Shown one piece after another: positions 1 to 6,436 of a DNA stretch of 8,981 nucleotides. Location of the stretch: the NCBI GenBank assembly GCA_030682595.1, contig JAUXNZ010000182.1, positions 1-8,981 on the forward strand. The letters are read 5' to 3'. Position 1 is the first letter of the stretch. Each line of letters begins with the position of its first letter. Made by a program: the position numbers and the translations under genes. The notes beneath the pieces were generated by a model. That model was given only the letters and a program-made list of their open reading frames with translations, did not search any database and was not told the DNA's origin. Origin of the DNA: Rhodocyclaceae bacterium (GTDB lineage: Bacteria > Pseudomonadota > Gammaproteobacteria > Burkholderiales > Rhodocyclaceae).

Positions 1-2733
1 TACCAGTCCCACCTGCAGCCCGGCAACATGGTCGCGCGCCTCGGCCAGGTAAAGCCCATAGAGCGTCCGCGAGATTTCAAGATCGCCGACCGCGACCGTT
101 TCGGGCTGCTCTTCGGCAGGCACTTCGACAAGCGATGCGGACAGGGCTGCTCCGGAAGGCTCGGGCGTCTCGATGCTCTCGGGTTCGGTGACGGATTCAG
201 CCCCTTCTTCCAGTGATGGTTCCGGCAATGGTTCCGTCGTCGCGGCCCCCGCGGCGAAACTGACTCCACCGTCTACCGGCGTGACCGGCAGCGCCGCGGA
301 AACCGCTGTGGAAACTTCGGCCGCCGCGGGCAAGACCTCCACAGCGCTACGCAAACGACCGCATTCCGCGACCAGCGCGGTCGCGTCATGCCAGACGCCG
401 CCACCGGCCTCAAGTTGGCCGACCCAATCCTGGAACAGGGTGTGGGCATTTTCAAGCATGGCCAGCAACGGCGGGTTGGCGGGCTGTTCCTGTTGCAGCC
501 ATTGGTTGAGTGTCTGCTCCACTGCCCAGGCGGTCTCGCCCAGATCGGCGAGGCCCACCATGCGACCGCTCCCCTTGAGGGTGTGAAAACTGCGGCGCAC
601 CGTGGTGAGTGTTTCGCGATCATGCGACTGTCTGGCCAACTGCGGCAAGGCGGTGGCGATGGTCGCCAGCACTTCATGCCCTTCCTCAAGGAAAATCGCC
701 AGCAGTTCGGCGTCGATCTCGGCGTTGCTGGCCGCCGCCAGGCGCGTGGTTTCGGCCGAGGGCGCCACGGCTGCGGTTTTCTCGCTTTTTATCTCGAGCG
801 CGGCTTCGATGACCTCCGACGCCTGGTCGCTTTCGAGGGCGGCAATTGCGGTACTCGCCTGATCGGCGAGCCCGTGATCGGCAATGATCTGGGCATCCTC
901 GCGCAGGGTTTCGAGGTTTTGCTTGAGTTCTTCGCGTAGTTCGCCCTGCGCGTCAGGCGGGGTCGAACTGAGGCGGGCGACGAGGATTTGCGTTTGCGTC
1001 AGCGCCTTGTGAATTTCCTGTTCGACGCTGAGCGTGTCCGCTTCATCGGCCGGTGTCGCAGCCGCGGCGGGGTGGAGGATGGCATCGATGTCGGCCGCGC
1101 CGAACTGCAGCTTTTCGACAAAAAAGCCGAGGGCCGAGAGCATCGCGGCGACGTCTTCGAAGTCGGTCTGCTCCGGCATGGTCAGTTCGTCGCGGAAGCT
1201 CGCGATACGCGTCCCGCATGCTGTCAGCACCTCGACGGCGCGATCCTGGCCCAACACCGTGAGCGCGCCCGCGATCTGATTCAGCGGCTTGGTCAGGGTG
1301 GCCAGGTCTTCGCGCTGGGTCGGGTTGCGGAAGAAGGTATCGAGTGTCTGCTCGACGGTGGCGAGGCTGAAGAGAATTTCCTTCGCCACCTGGTGCATGA
1401 GCAAGCGCTCCTGCGCTTTTTGCGACATGGCGTCGAGTTGCGGAAGTTCCAACGCCGCCAGTTCGTCGCCGCGCAACAGCGCCGCCAGGCGGTCGGCCAC
1501 GGTGTCGGCCTGGTGGGCGAATTCAGCGTCGAGCTCGGCGAAGTTTTCGAGTGCGCCTTCGAGCAGTAACAGGGCTGTGGCCACCTCGATCGCAAAGGCG
1601 TCGTTGTGTTGTTCCGGCGCGGCATGAATGGCTTCGGCGGTTGTCAGTACGGCCGTGGCCAAGCGGCCGAGATCCGGCTGGCCGAGTTCGCCGACCCGGG
1701 CTTTGAGCTCGCTGGCGCCGTCGCGAAACTGGGCAAGGGCAACAGTCGTGCCGGCGCAAAAACGGTTCCAGTGTTCCTTGGTGGTGGCCAAGAGGTCGCG
1801 GCTGGCGCGTAGCACAGCCTTCTTCGGAGTAATGTCCTGCGTCTCGCCGATGCCGGGAACGAGGCCGTTCAGGTGATAGGCGGCGCGCACCGCTTCCAGG
1901 TGCTCCGTGCCGTGCGGCGCGCGCGCTACGTAATAGAGCACGTCGCGCATCAGGCGATCGGGCACTCGGTATGCCCCGCCCGAGCCGCCAAGCAGCTTGC
2001 GCAACTGGCCTTCGATGCGTCCGCATAGCTTGTTAACGCTGGCGTCGGCGGCACTGCCGCCGGCGGCGAGGGCATCGCAAAAAGCCATGGTCGCCCACCA
2101 GAAGCCGCGCTGAGCGGCATGTGTCTGGGTCATCTCAACCAGGGCGGCTGCATCGCGCATCTGGGTTGCGCCGCGCGCATCGTGTTTGAGCCACTTGAGC
2201 AGACCGCGCTGGAAGCCCGTGCAGGCCGTCTTGATGCGCGTCTTCAGTGTTCCGCCGCCCAGCGTGACGGGTTCATGCGCGCGGCGCGGCGGGCGCAGCG
2301 TCAGGTCGGGAAAGAACAGTTCGGCGGGTGCGGGTTCGGGCAGGCCGCGCGCCAGGGCGAGTTCGCGGTAAGCCGGCAATAACTGCAAAGCCTGGTCCGG
2401 CGCGCCATCGACGAGATCGTCGAGATAATGGCGGAGCGCGGCAAGGCCGTTGCGCCCGGCCGTGACGGCCTGCGGCGAGGCCTCGATCGCGCTTTCTTCA
2501 AAACCGGCGAGCAAGGCTTCAATCGTCTCGGCAAACTGGGTGACGCCCGCCAGACCGACGATGGTCAGCGCGCCACGCGCCTGGCGCAGTTGATTGCGTG
2601 CCAGCGCGAGCTGTTTCGTTTCCTGGCTGCCGGCGAACTGGCCGAGTGCTTCGTCCGCGCGCTCGAACGCCAGATCGATCTCGCCCTTGACCCAGGTCAG
2701 CGGACCGATGTCCAGTTCAGTCGCCATGTTCAT
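1..2733 (-). CDS. chpA: ChpA/PilL hybrid chemotaxis histidine kinase, N-terminal part (runs off left edge)
   Basis: CheA-type kinase of the Pil-Chp pathway that receives signals from PilJ via PilI and phosphorylates PilG and PilH. Only the first 911 codons are present; the frame is open through position 1, so the stop, kinase core, CheW-like and receiver domains lie outside. Residues about 10-90 form a degenerate HPt-like, FimL-like domain, with Arg50 where a His would be expected. Residues about 330-500 resemble the further helical repeats of Pseudomonas ChpA, including the local motif FFRNP. A true HPt domain spans about 670-790 with the phosphoacceptor motif FHTLKGS (His717). An Ala/Pro/Glu-rich linker (about 800-880) follows, then the start of another HPt near residue 883. 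The start is ATG 2733, or ATG 2727 two codons later; neither has a clear Shine-Dalgarno. It begins 28 nt after the pilJ stop, so it is probably co-transcribed. Family assignment is firm; the exact start is not. Confidence 0.93.
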   Translation of the reverse strand, partial: MNMATELDIGPLTWVKGEIDLAFERADEALGQFAGSQETKQLALARNQLRQARGALTIVGLAGVTQFAETIEALLAGFEESAIEASPQAVTAGRNGLAALRHYLDDLVDGAPDQALQLLPAYRELALARGLPEPAPAELFFPDLTLRPPRRAHEPVTLGGGTLKTRIKTACTGFQRGLLKWLKHDARGATQMRDAAALVEMTQTHAAQRGFWWATMAFCDALAAGGSAADASVNKLCGRIEGQLRKLLGGSGGAYRVPDRLMRDVLYYVARAPHGTEHLEAVRAAYHLNGLVPGIGETQDITPKKAVLRASRDLLATTKEHWNRFCAGTTVALAQFRDGASELKARVGELGQPDLGRLATAVLTTAEAIHAAPEQHNDAFAIEVATALLLLEGALENFAELDAEFAHQADTVADRLAALLRGDELAALELPQLDAMSQKAQERLLMHQVAKEILFSLATVEQTLDTFFRNPTQREDLATLTKPLNQIAGALTVLGQDRAVEVLTACGTRIASFRDELTMPEQTDFEDVAAMLSALGFFVEKLQFGAADIDAILHPAAAATPADEADTLSVEQEIHKALTQTQILVARLSSTPPDAQGELREELKQNLETLREDAQIIADHGLADQASTAIAALESDQASEVIEAALEIKSEKTAAVAPSAETTRLAAASNAEIDAELLAIFLEEGHEVLATIATALPQLARQSHDRETLTTVRRSFHTLKGSGRMVGLADLGETAWAVEQTLNQWLQQEQPANPPLLAMLENAHTLFQDWVGQLEAGGGVWHDATALVAECGRLRSAVEVLPAAAEVSTAVSAALPVTPVDGGVSFAAGAATTEPLPEPSLEEGAESVTEPESIETPEPSGAALSASLVEVPAEEQPETVAVGDLEISRTLYGLYLAEARDHVAGLQVGLV

Positions 2734-2761
2734 GCGTGAATGACCAAGAGATAAACCGGGC

Positions 2762-4834
2762 TCAGACCTTGAAGCCCGCCACCGAGCGCTTGAATTCGGC
2801 CGAGAGGTTGGCTAGTTCGCCAATCGACACGGCAGTGCGCTTGGTACCTTCCGTGGTTTGGTCGGTAATCTGGCGGATGTCTTCCATGGCCCCCGCCACG
2901 CCGGTCGCCACGCCGGCCTGATGCTGCGTGTCGGCCGAAATCTTCGCAATCAGTTCTGACAATTTCTGCGACACGCTGGAGATTTCCCCCAGCGCCTGGC
3001 CGGCGGCGTCGGACAGCTTGGCGCCCTCGACCACACCCTGTGTCGAGTATTCCATGGCCGAGACGGCGTCGTGGGTGTCCGCCTGAATGGTCTTGACGAT
3101 GGCCGCGATCTGCTTGGTCGCCTCGCCGGAACGTTCGGCCAGTCGCTGCACCTCTTCCGCTACCACCGTGAAGCCGCGGCCCGCCTCGCCGGCCGAGGCC
3201 GCCTGAATGGCGGCGTTCAAGGCCAGCACGTTGGTCTGTTCGGTAATGTCCGAGATCAGCTCCACGATCTCGCCGATCTCCTGCGACGATTCGCCCAGGC
3301 GCTTGATCCGTTTCGAGGTTTCCTGGATCTGGCCGCGAATTTCGTTCATGCCCTTGATTGAGTTTTCCACCGCGCTGGCGCCTTTTTGCGCAGCTTCCAG
3401 CGACTGGCGGGCAACCTGCGCCGACTCCAACGCGCTGCCTGAAACCGCGGTCATCGAGTCGGCCATCTCCAGTACATGTGCGCTGGTTTCCTGAATTTCA
3501 CGCGCCTGGCGCTCGGCGGCATCGAGCAACTGCTTCGAGGTTTCCTGGGTGGCGCCCGAGGCCGCGGCCACCTGGTCGGCGGACTGGTTAATCTGCTTCA
3601 CCAGCACCGCCATCTCTTCAATGGCGTAGTTCACCGAGTCGGCGATGGCGCCAGTGATGTCTTCGGTCACCGTGGTGCGCACCGTCAGGTCGCCGTCGGC
3701 GAGATCGCCCATCTCGTTCATGAGTCGCAAAATGGCCTGTTGGTTCGCGTCCTTGACCGCTTCGGCCTCGCGCCGCTGCCGCTCGGCTTCGAGTCGGCGG
3801 GATTGAATGTCGTCGTTGAAAACCCGCAGCATCAGGAATGACAACAGCAGCACCAGGGTGCCGGACGCCACGATCACGATGGTGGCGGTGGCGCCCTCTT
3901 CGGCGCGTGCGCCGAGAGCCTTGAACAGCCCTTCGGTCTCGTCGGCCAACTGCTCGGCCAGCGGCTGCAGCTTCGTGGCGCCGCCCTTGGCTTCGTCAAT
4001 GGCCAGAATGTCGAGTTCAAAGTCCTCGCCGACCGAGGCCAGGTCGGCAAACGCCTTCGCCAGCGCCGCGCGATCTTTCTCGTCGACGGCCTGGATTGCA
4101 CTATCCGCGCGTTCGGCAAGGAAGCGCAGGTTGCTCCTCAGCACGTCGAAGGACTCCAGGTGCTGCGGCGGCGGCAAAAACATGACCGCGCGAGTACGGC
4201 GCGAGGCGCCACCGGCATTCCTGGCGATTTCCTGCAAGGCCGGGTTGTCCTGGGTGAGCTTGGCGATCACCGCGGCGGCGGCGGCGGCTTTTTTGCTGCT
4301 GGCATCGAGTGCGCGGAGGGATTTTTCCTTGGCCAGCACCGTGGCCAGCGCCTTGTCCAGGGTTTTCCAGATTTCACCGACGCTATCGACCGCGGGGCGC
4401 AGTTCGGCATCGACGGGAACCGCGTTGAATCCGATGTCGCTGCCGCCGGCGGCCAGAAGGCCGAGCAATTTGTCAAAGCGCCCGCGGCCTTGCTGGATTT
4501 CGATGAAATCGTTGGCCGAGGCCTGGGTCGACACGCGCACCGCGCCTTTGCCGATCAGCAGGGAGAACACCCGCATTTCCGCTACCACGGCCCGGTGGGT
4601 GTCGCGTTGTTCGGTAGTGCGGATTTGTTGCCACAGCACGAACACCAGCAGAATCAGGAAAAAGAAGGAGGTCGCGCCAAGAATCTGCAGTTGCATGTTG
4701 GCCGGCTTGTTGCCGATCAGCGGCAGCCGGGCTTGCTTGCGGGTTTCTTGCGTGGCTGCGTCCCCTGCTGCTGTTGCGGCCGGCTGATCCGACGTCGCTT
4801 TAGCGCGACCAAATGTAGGCAACTTAAAGGGCAT
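2762..4834 (-). CDS. pilJ: PilJ, type IV pilus methyl-accepting chemoreceptor
   Basis: Inner-membrane chemoreceptor of the Pil-Chp system, 690 residues (the Pseudomonas protein is of similar length). Residues 1-48 are a hydrophilic cytosolic tail. Membrane segment 1 is about 51-68 (hydrophobic, Phe/Leu/Val rich), the periplasmic helical sensor about 69-312, and membrane segment 2 about 316-337. A HAMP-like stretch covers about 366-412, then the long coiled-coil signalling domain. The hairpin tip that contacts CheA/CheW is at about 531-570, with EQTNVLALNAAIQAA and GEAGRGFTVVAEEVQRLAER. The tip reads AAIQAA, as in PilJ, rather than the AAVEAA of ordinary chemoreceptors. The C terminus ends in FKV with no CheR-binding pentapeptide. 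The start at ATG 4834 is supported by CAGGGAA six bases upstream. The gene starts 53 nt after pilI stops and lies 28 nt before chpA. Confidence 0.96.
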   Translation of the reverse strand: MPFKLPTFGRAKATSDQPAATAAGDAATQETRKQARLPLIGNKPANMQLQILGATSFFFLILLVFVLWQQIRTTEQRDTHRAVVAEMRVFSLLIGKGAVRVSTQASANDFIEIQQGRGRFDKLLGLLAAGGSDIGFNAVPVDAELRPAVDSVGEIWKTLDKALATVLAKEKSLRALDASSKKAAAAAAVIAKLTQDNPALQEIARNAGGASRRTRAVMFLPPPQHLESFDVLRSNLRFLAERADSAIQAVDEKDRAALAKAFADLASVGEDFELDILAIDEAKGGATKLQPLAEQLADETEGLFKALGARAEEGATATIVIVASGTLVLLLSFLMLRVFNDDIQSRRLEAERQRREAEAVKDANQQAILRLMNEMGDLADGDLTVRTTVTEDITGAIADSVNYAIEEMAVLVKQINQSADQVAAASGATQETSKQLLDAAERQAREIQETSAHVLEMADSMTAVSGSALESAQVARQSLEAAQKGASAVENSIKGMNEIRGQIQETSKRIKRLGESSQEIGEIVELISDITEQTNVLALNAAIQAASAGEAGRGFTVVAEEVQRLAERSGEATKQIAAIVKTIQADTHDAVSAMEYSTQGVVEGAKLSDAAGQALGEISSVSQKLSELIAKISADTQHQAGVATGVAGAMEDIRQITDQTTEGTKRTAVSIGELANLSAEFKRSVAGFKV

Positions 4835-4840
4835 GATATT

Positions 4841-4847
4841 TTCCCTG
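4841..4847 (-). promoter_or_regulatory. pilJ ribosome binding site
   Basis: On the minus strand this reads CAGGGAA, six bases upstream of ATG 4834. It fixes the pilJ start and therefore supports the long cytosolic N-terminal tail as translated sequence. Confidence 0.6.
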
Positions 4848-4887
4848 GTTCATGGTTGGTATGGTGGACATCGCGTGGCGACTTTGG

Positions 4888-5403
4888 CTACGAACTGGCC
4901 ACGTTGAGGAATTCCGGATCTTCGAGCAGCGGCCTCAGTCGCAGCCTGACCCAGGCCTGACCCGTGTCATCGACATAACGGGTGCCGAACCAGGCGGCAG
5001 AGTTGTCTGCGGCGGCGGTTTCCTGCATCCCGGCCAGACTCCTGAGGCCGAGGGTGCGATTGACCAGCAGGGCGCTGTTGATGCCGTAACGGGCGCCGAC
5101 CAGCAAGAGGCGCGCCGCGCTGTTCCTGGGTGTCGCCTCGCCGCCTTGATACGCCGAAAAATCGACCACGCTGTAAAGTTCTCCGCGGACATTGGCGACG
5201 CCGGCGAACCAGGGTTTGGTCAGCGGCACGGTGGTCAGTGGCGGCAACGGCACGACTTCACCGGAGTCCGACAGTTCGAGGAGGTAATGCTCCTTGCCGG
5301 CGACCGCGCCGAGCAAGGCCTGCGCCGCCTGGCCACGCCGGGCGCTGCTGAGCCGCTCGGCCAGGCCGGCCTGGAATTCCCTCAGGCTGACACGTTTCGC
5401 CAT
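4888..5403 (-). CDS. pilI: PilI, CheW-like coupling protein
   Basis: CheW-domain adaptor of 171 residues that links the PilJ receptor to the ChpA kinase in the cytoplasm. The CheW fold spans about residues 35-165. The most diagnostic segment is at about 63-82 (TKPWFAGVANVRGELYSVVD), matching the conserved receptor-contacting region of PilI and CheW proteins: a loop, then the ANVRG turn and a beta strand ending in VVD. The first 30 residues are basic and helical, as in PilI, and carry no signal peptide. The ATG at 5403 follows the pilH stop by 24 nt. Its Shine-Dalgarno is poor; the best candidate is a GGAAAA about 15 bases away, so it may be translated by coupling to pilH. A small dyad lies in the gap. 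pilJ follows after 53 nt. The position between pilH and pilJ is the standard order and supports the name. Confidence 0.93.
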   Translation of the reverse strand: MAKRVSLREFQAGLAERLSSARRGQAAQALLGAVAGKEHYLLELSDSGEVVPLPPLTTVPLTKPWFAGVANVRGELYSVVDFSAYQGGEATPRNSAARLLLVGARYGINSALLVNRTLGLRSLAGMQETAAADNSAAWFGTRYVDDTGQAWVRLRLRPLLEDPEFLNVASS

Positions 5404-5411
5404 GATTTGCG

Positions 5412-5434
5412 CGGATATTTTCCGGAGTTATCCG
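5412..5434. repeat. Short inverted repeat over the pilH stop and pilI leader
   Basis: CGGATA at 5412-5417 and its exact reverse complement TATCCG at 5429-5434 flank an 11-base loop. On the coding (minus) strand the dyad covers the pilH TAA stop and ends 8 bases before the pilI start codon. It could form a weak RNA hairpin affecting pilI translation, but six base pairs is short and may be chance. Confidence 0.35.
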
Positions 5435-5793
5435 AATGCCGCGATCTTGGCCAGAAGCACCGCCTGATCAACCGGCTTGACCATGTAATCGTGCGCGCCC
5501 TGGCGCAGCCCCCAGATCTTGTCGGTTTCCTGATCCTTGGTGGTGCACACGATGACCGGGATGTGCTGCGTGGCCGGGTCGCGCGCGATCGAGCGCGTGG
5601 CCTGAAAACCGTTCATGCCGGGCATGACGATGTCCATGAGAATGAGATCGGGCAGTTGCTCCTTGGCCACGGTAATCGCCTGCTCGCCGTTTTCGGCGGT
5701 GATGATGAGAAAACCGTGTTTGGACAGCAATTCGGTCAGCACGTGCCGTTCGGTGGGCGAGTCGTCGACGACGAGAATTTTCTTGATGGGCAT
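5428..5793 (-). CDS. pilH: PilH, single-domain CheY-like response regulator
   Basis: Stand-alone receiver protein of 121 residues. In Pseudomonas, PilH is the second output of the Pil-Chp kinase, associated with pilus retraction or with acting as a phosphate sink opposite PilG. Receiver landmarks are all present: acidic pair Asp10-Asp11 in ILVVDDSPTER, phosphoacceptor Asp54 in ILMDIVMPGMNG, Thr84 in VIVCTTKD, and Lys106 in YMVKPVD. Residue 94 is a Trp within the KIWGLRQGA segment typical of PilH. The start is ATG 5793 because AAGGAGA lies five bases upstream; the longer frame to 5829 would begin inside pilG and add 12 residues ahead of the normal MPIKKILVVDD beginning. It starts 19 nt after the pilG stop and precedes pilI by 24 nt. 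Confidence 0.95.
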   Translation of the reverse strand: MPIKKILVVDDSPTERHVLTELLSKHGFLIITAENGEQAITVAKEQLPDLILMDIVMPGMNGFQATRSIARDPATQHIPVIVCTTKDQETDKIWGLRQGAHDYMVKPVDQAVLLAKIAAFG

Positions 5794-5798
5794 CTGAA

Positions 5799-5805
5799 TC
5801 TCCTT
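5799..5805 (-). promoter_or_regulatory. Strong ribosome binding site deciding the pilH start
   Basis: On the minus strand this reads AAGGAGA, ending five bases before ATG 5793. It is the strongest Shine-Dalgarno in the pil cluster and argues against the in-frame upstream start at 5829. It lies in the 19-nt pilG-pilH gap. Confidence 0.75.
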
Positions 5806-5812
5806 CAATGAT

Positions 5813-6217
5813 TTAAGCGGCGCTTGCAACCCTCGCGGCGTGGGCGGCCACCGTCTTGATAAGACTTTCCTTGGTGAATGGCTTGGTCAGGTACTCGTCC
5901 GAACCCACCATGCGGCCGCGCGCCCGGTCGAACAGGCCATCCTTGGAGGACAGCATGATCACCGGGGTGCCGGCGAAACGGGGGTTTTTCTTGATCAGGG
6001 CGCAGGTCTGGTAGCCGTCGAGACGCGGCATCAGGATGTCGCAAAAAATCACGTCGGGATGATTGTCGGCGATCTTGGCCAGGGCATCAAAGCCATCCTC
6101 GGCCACCAAAACCTGGCAGCCGGCCTGCACCAAAAAAATTTCGGCGCTTTTGCGGATGGTGTTCGAATCGTCGATCACCATCACCTTGATGCCTTTCAGC
6201 TCACTCGAAACAGACAA
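5813..6217 (-). CDS. pilG: PilG, single-domain CheY-like response regulator (TTG start)
   Basis: Receiver protein of 134 residues and first gene of the pil cluster. In Pseudomonas, PilG promotes pilus extension and feeds into cAMP signalling. Landmarks: Asp16-Asp17 in VMVIDDS, phosphoacceptor Asp60 in IFCDILMPRLDGYQTC, Ser90 in VIMLSSKDGLFD, and Lys112 in EYLTKPF. The PRLDGYQTCALIK and SSKDGLFD stretches closely match PilG rather than PilH. The start is TTG at 6217. An in-frame TGA lies just two codons upstream (6221-6223), and no ATG or GTG occurs before the core beta-1 strand. AGGGGA eight bases upstream supports this start. The leader of about 60 bases and the candidate promoter lie in the divergent region shared with thiD. 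Confidence 0.95.
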   Translation of the reverse strand: MSVSSELKGIKVMVIDDSNTIRKSAEIFLVQAGCQVLVAEDGFDALAKIADNHPDVIFCDILMPRLDGYQTCALIKKNPRFAGTPVIMLSSKDGLFDRARGRMVGSDEYLTKPFTKESLIKTVAAHAARVASAA

Positions 6218-6225
6218 CGGTCACG

Positions 6226-6231
6226 TCCCCT
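6226..6231 (-). promoter_or_regulatory. Ribosome binding site for the TTG start of pilG
   Basis: On the minus strand this reads AGGGGA, extended upstream by AA, eight bases before TTG 6217. An in-frame stop at 6221-6223 sits between the site and the start, which excludes any longer pilG protein. Confidence 0.6.
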
Positions 6232-6278
6232 TTGTGTTTCTTGCTCTTTTCGACCCGCTGATTAACGGAACCGAGGCG

Positions 6279-6305
6279 AATATACTTTAATTGCGTTGCG
6301 GTCAG
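6279..6305 (-). promoter_or_regulatory. Candidate promoter for the pilGHIJ-chpA operon
   Basis: On the minus strand CTGACC (6300-6305) could be a -35 element and TATATT (6279-6284) a -10 element, with a spacer of only 15 bases, shorter than the usual 16-18. This is the most AT-rich part of the intergenic region and lies about 60 bases ahead of the pilG start. The non-ideal spacer makes it a guess; a dedicated activator or another sigma factor could be used instead. Confidence 0.3.
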
Positions 6306-6368
6306 CTTGAATTTCTTGCAAACAACATTAGGTCCGTGACATTAACGCCACCCCCACGCCTCGCCAGC

Positions 6369-6394
6369 CCCGCCGCGCCGTGACCGGCGGCGGG
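6369..6394. repeat. GC-rich inverted repeat upstream of thiD
   Basis: CCCGCCG at 6369-6375 is the exact reverse complement of CGGCGGG at 6388-6394, with 12 bases between. An alternative inner pairing is GCCG/CGGC around a TGAC loop (6377-6388). The dyad overlaps the proposed -35 element of thiD, so it could be an operator, but GC-rich DNA produces such dyads readily. No T-run follows on either strand, so it is not a standard intrinsic terminator. Confidence 0.4.
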
Positions 6395-6407
6395 CCTGGG
6401 CTAGAAT
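6380..6407 (+). promoter_or_regulatory. Likely sigma70 promoter for thiD-thiE(-hemL)
   Basis: GTGACC at 6380-6385 resembles a -35 box and TAGAAT at 6402-6407 a -10 box, with a 16-base spacer. Transcription would begin near 6414, giving a leader of only about 23 bases before ATG 6437. That is too short for a TPP riboswitch, and none is seen. The assignment is by pattern only. Confidence 0.5.
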
Positions 6408-6436
6408 TGCCCCACTACTTTTTCCGCCGCCCGCCG

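Noticed and set aside
388..1569. Plus-strand open frames of 183 and 193 codons opposite chpA
   Set aside because: Their triplet boundaries coincide with the chpA codons on the other strand, which explains the lack of stops. The chpA strand encodes a recognisable HPt domain; these do not encode anything recognisable.
4269..4294. GCG trinucleotide run followed by six T (slippage or phase-variation tract) in pilJ
   Set aside because: It encodes a Lys-Lys-Ala-rich stretch in a helical region of PilJ and the frame is intact. The repeat is short and typical of GC-rich alanine codons.
3807..5811. Long plus-strand open frames (up to 326 codons) opposite pilJ, pilI and pilH
   Set aside because: They lie antisense to clearly conserved genes. 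Their translations are low-complexity Ser/Ala/Arg or Gly/His-rich, cross several gene boundaries, and show no domain motif. This is expected in high-GC DNA with strong third-position bias.
5794..5829. Longer PilH start at 5829
   Set aside because: It overlaps the end of pilG and adds 12 residues before the standard beta-1 strand, while ATG 5793 has an AAGGAGA site at good distance.
6369..6394. GC-rich dyad as an intrinsic terminator
   Set aside because: No T-run follows on either strand, and it lies upstream of both divergent gene sets, where no transcript needs to end.
6380..6436. Extended ThiD start at GTG 6380
   Set aside because: The extra 19 residues do not look like ThiD. The GTG overlaps the likely -35 box, and the -10 box would then be inside the coding region.
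6218..6436. TPP riboswitch upstream of thiD
   Set aside because: I looked for the conserved CTGAGA and the downstream ACCTGATCTGG-type elements and found neither. The predicted leader is also too short.
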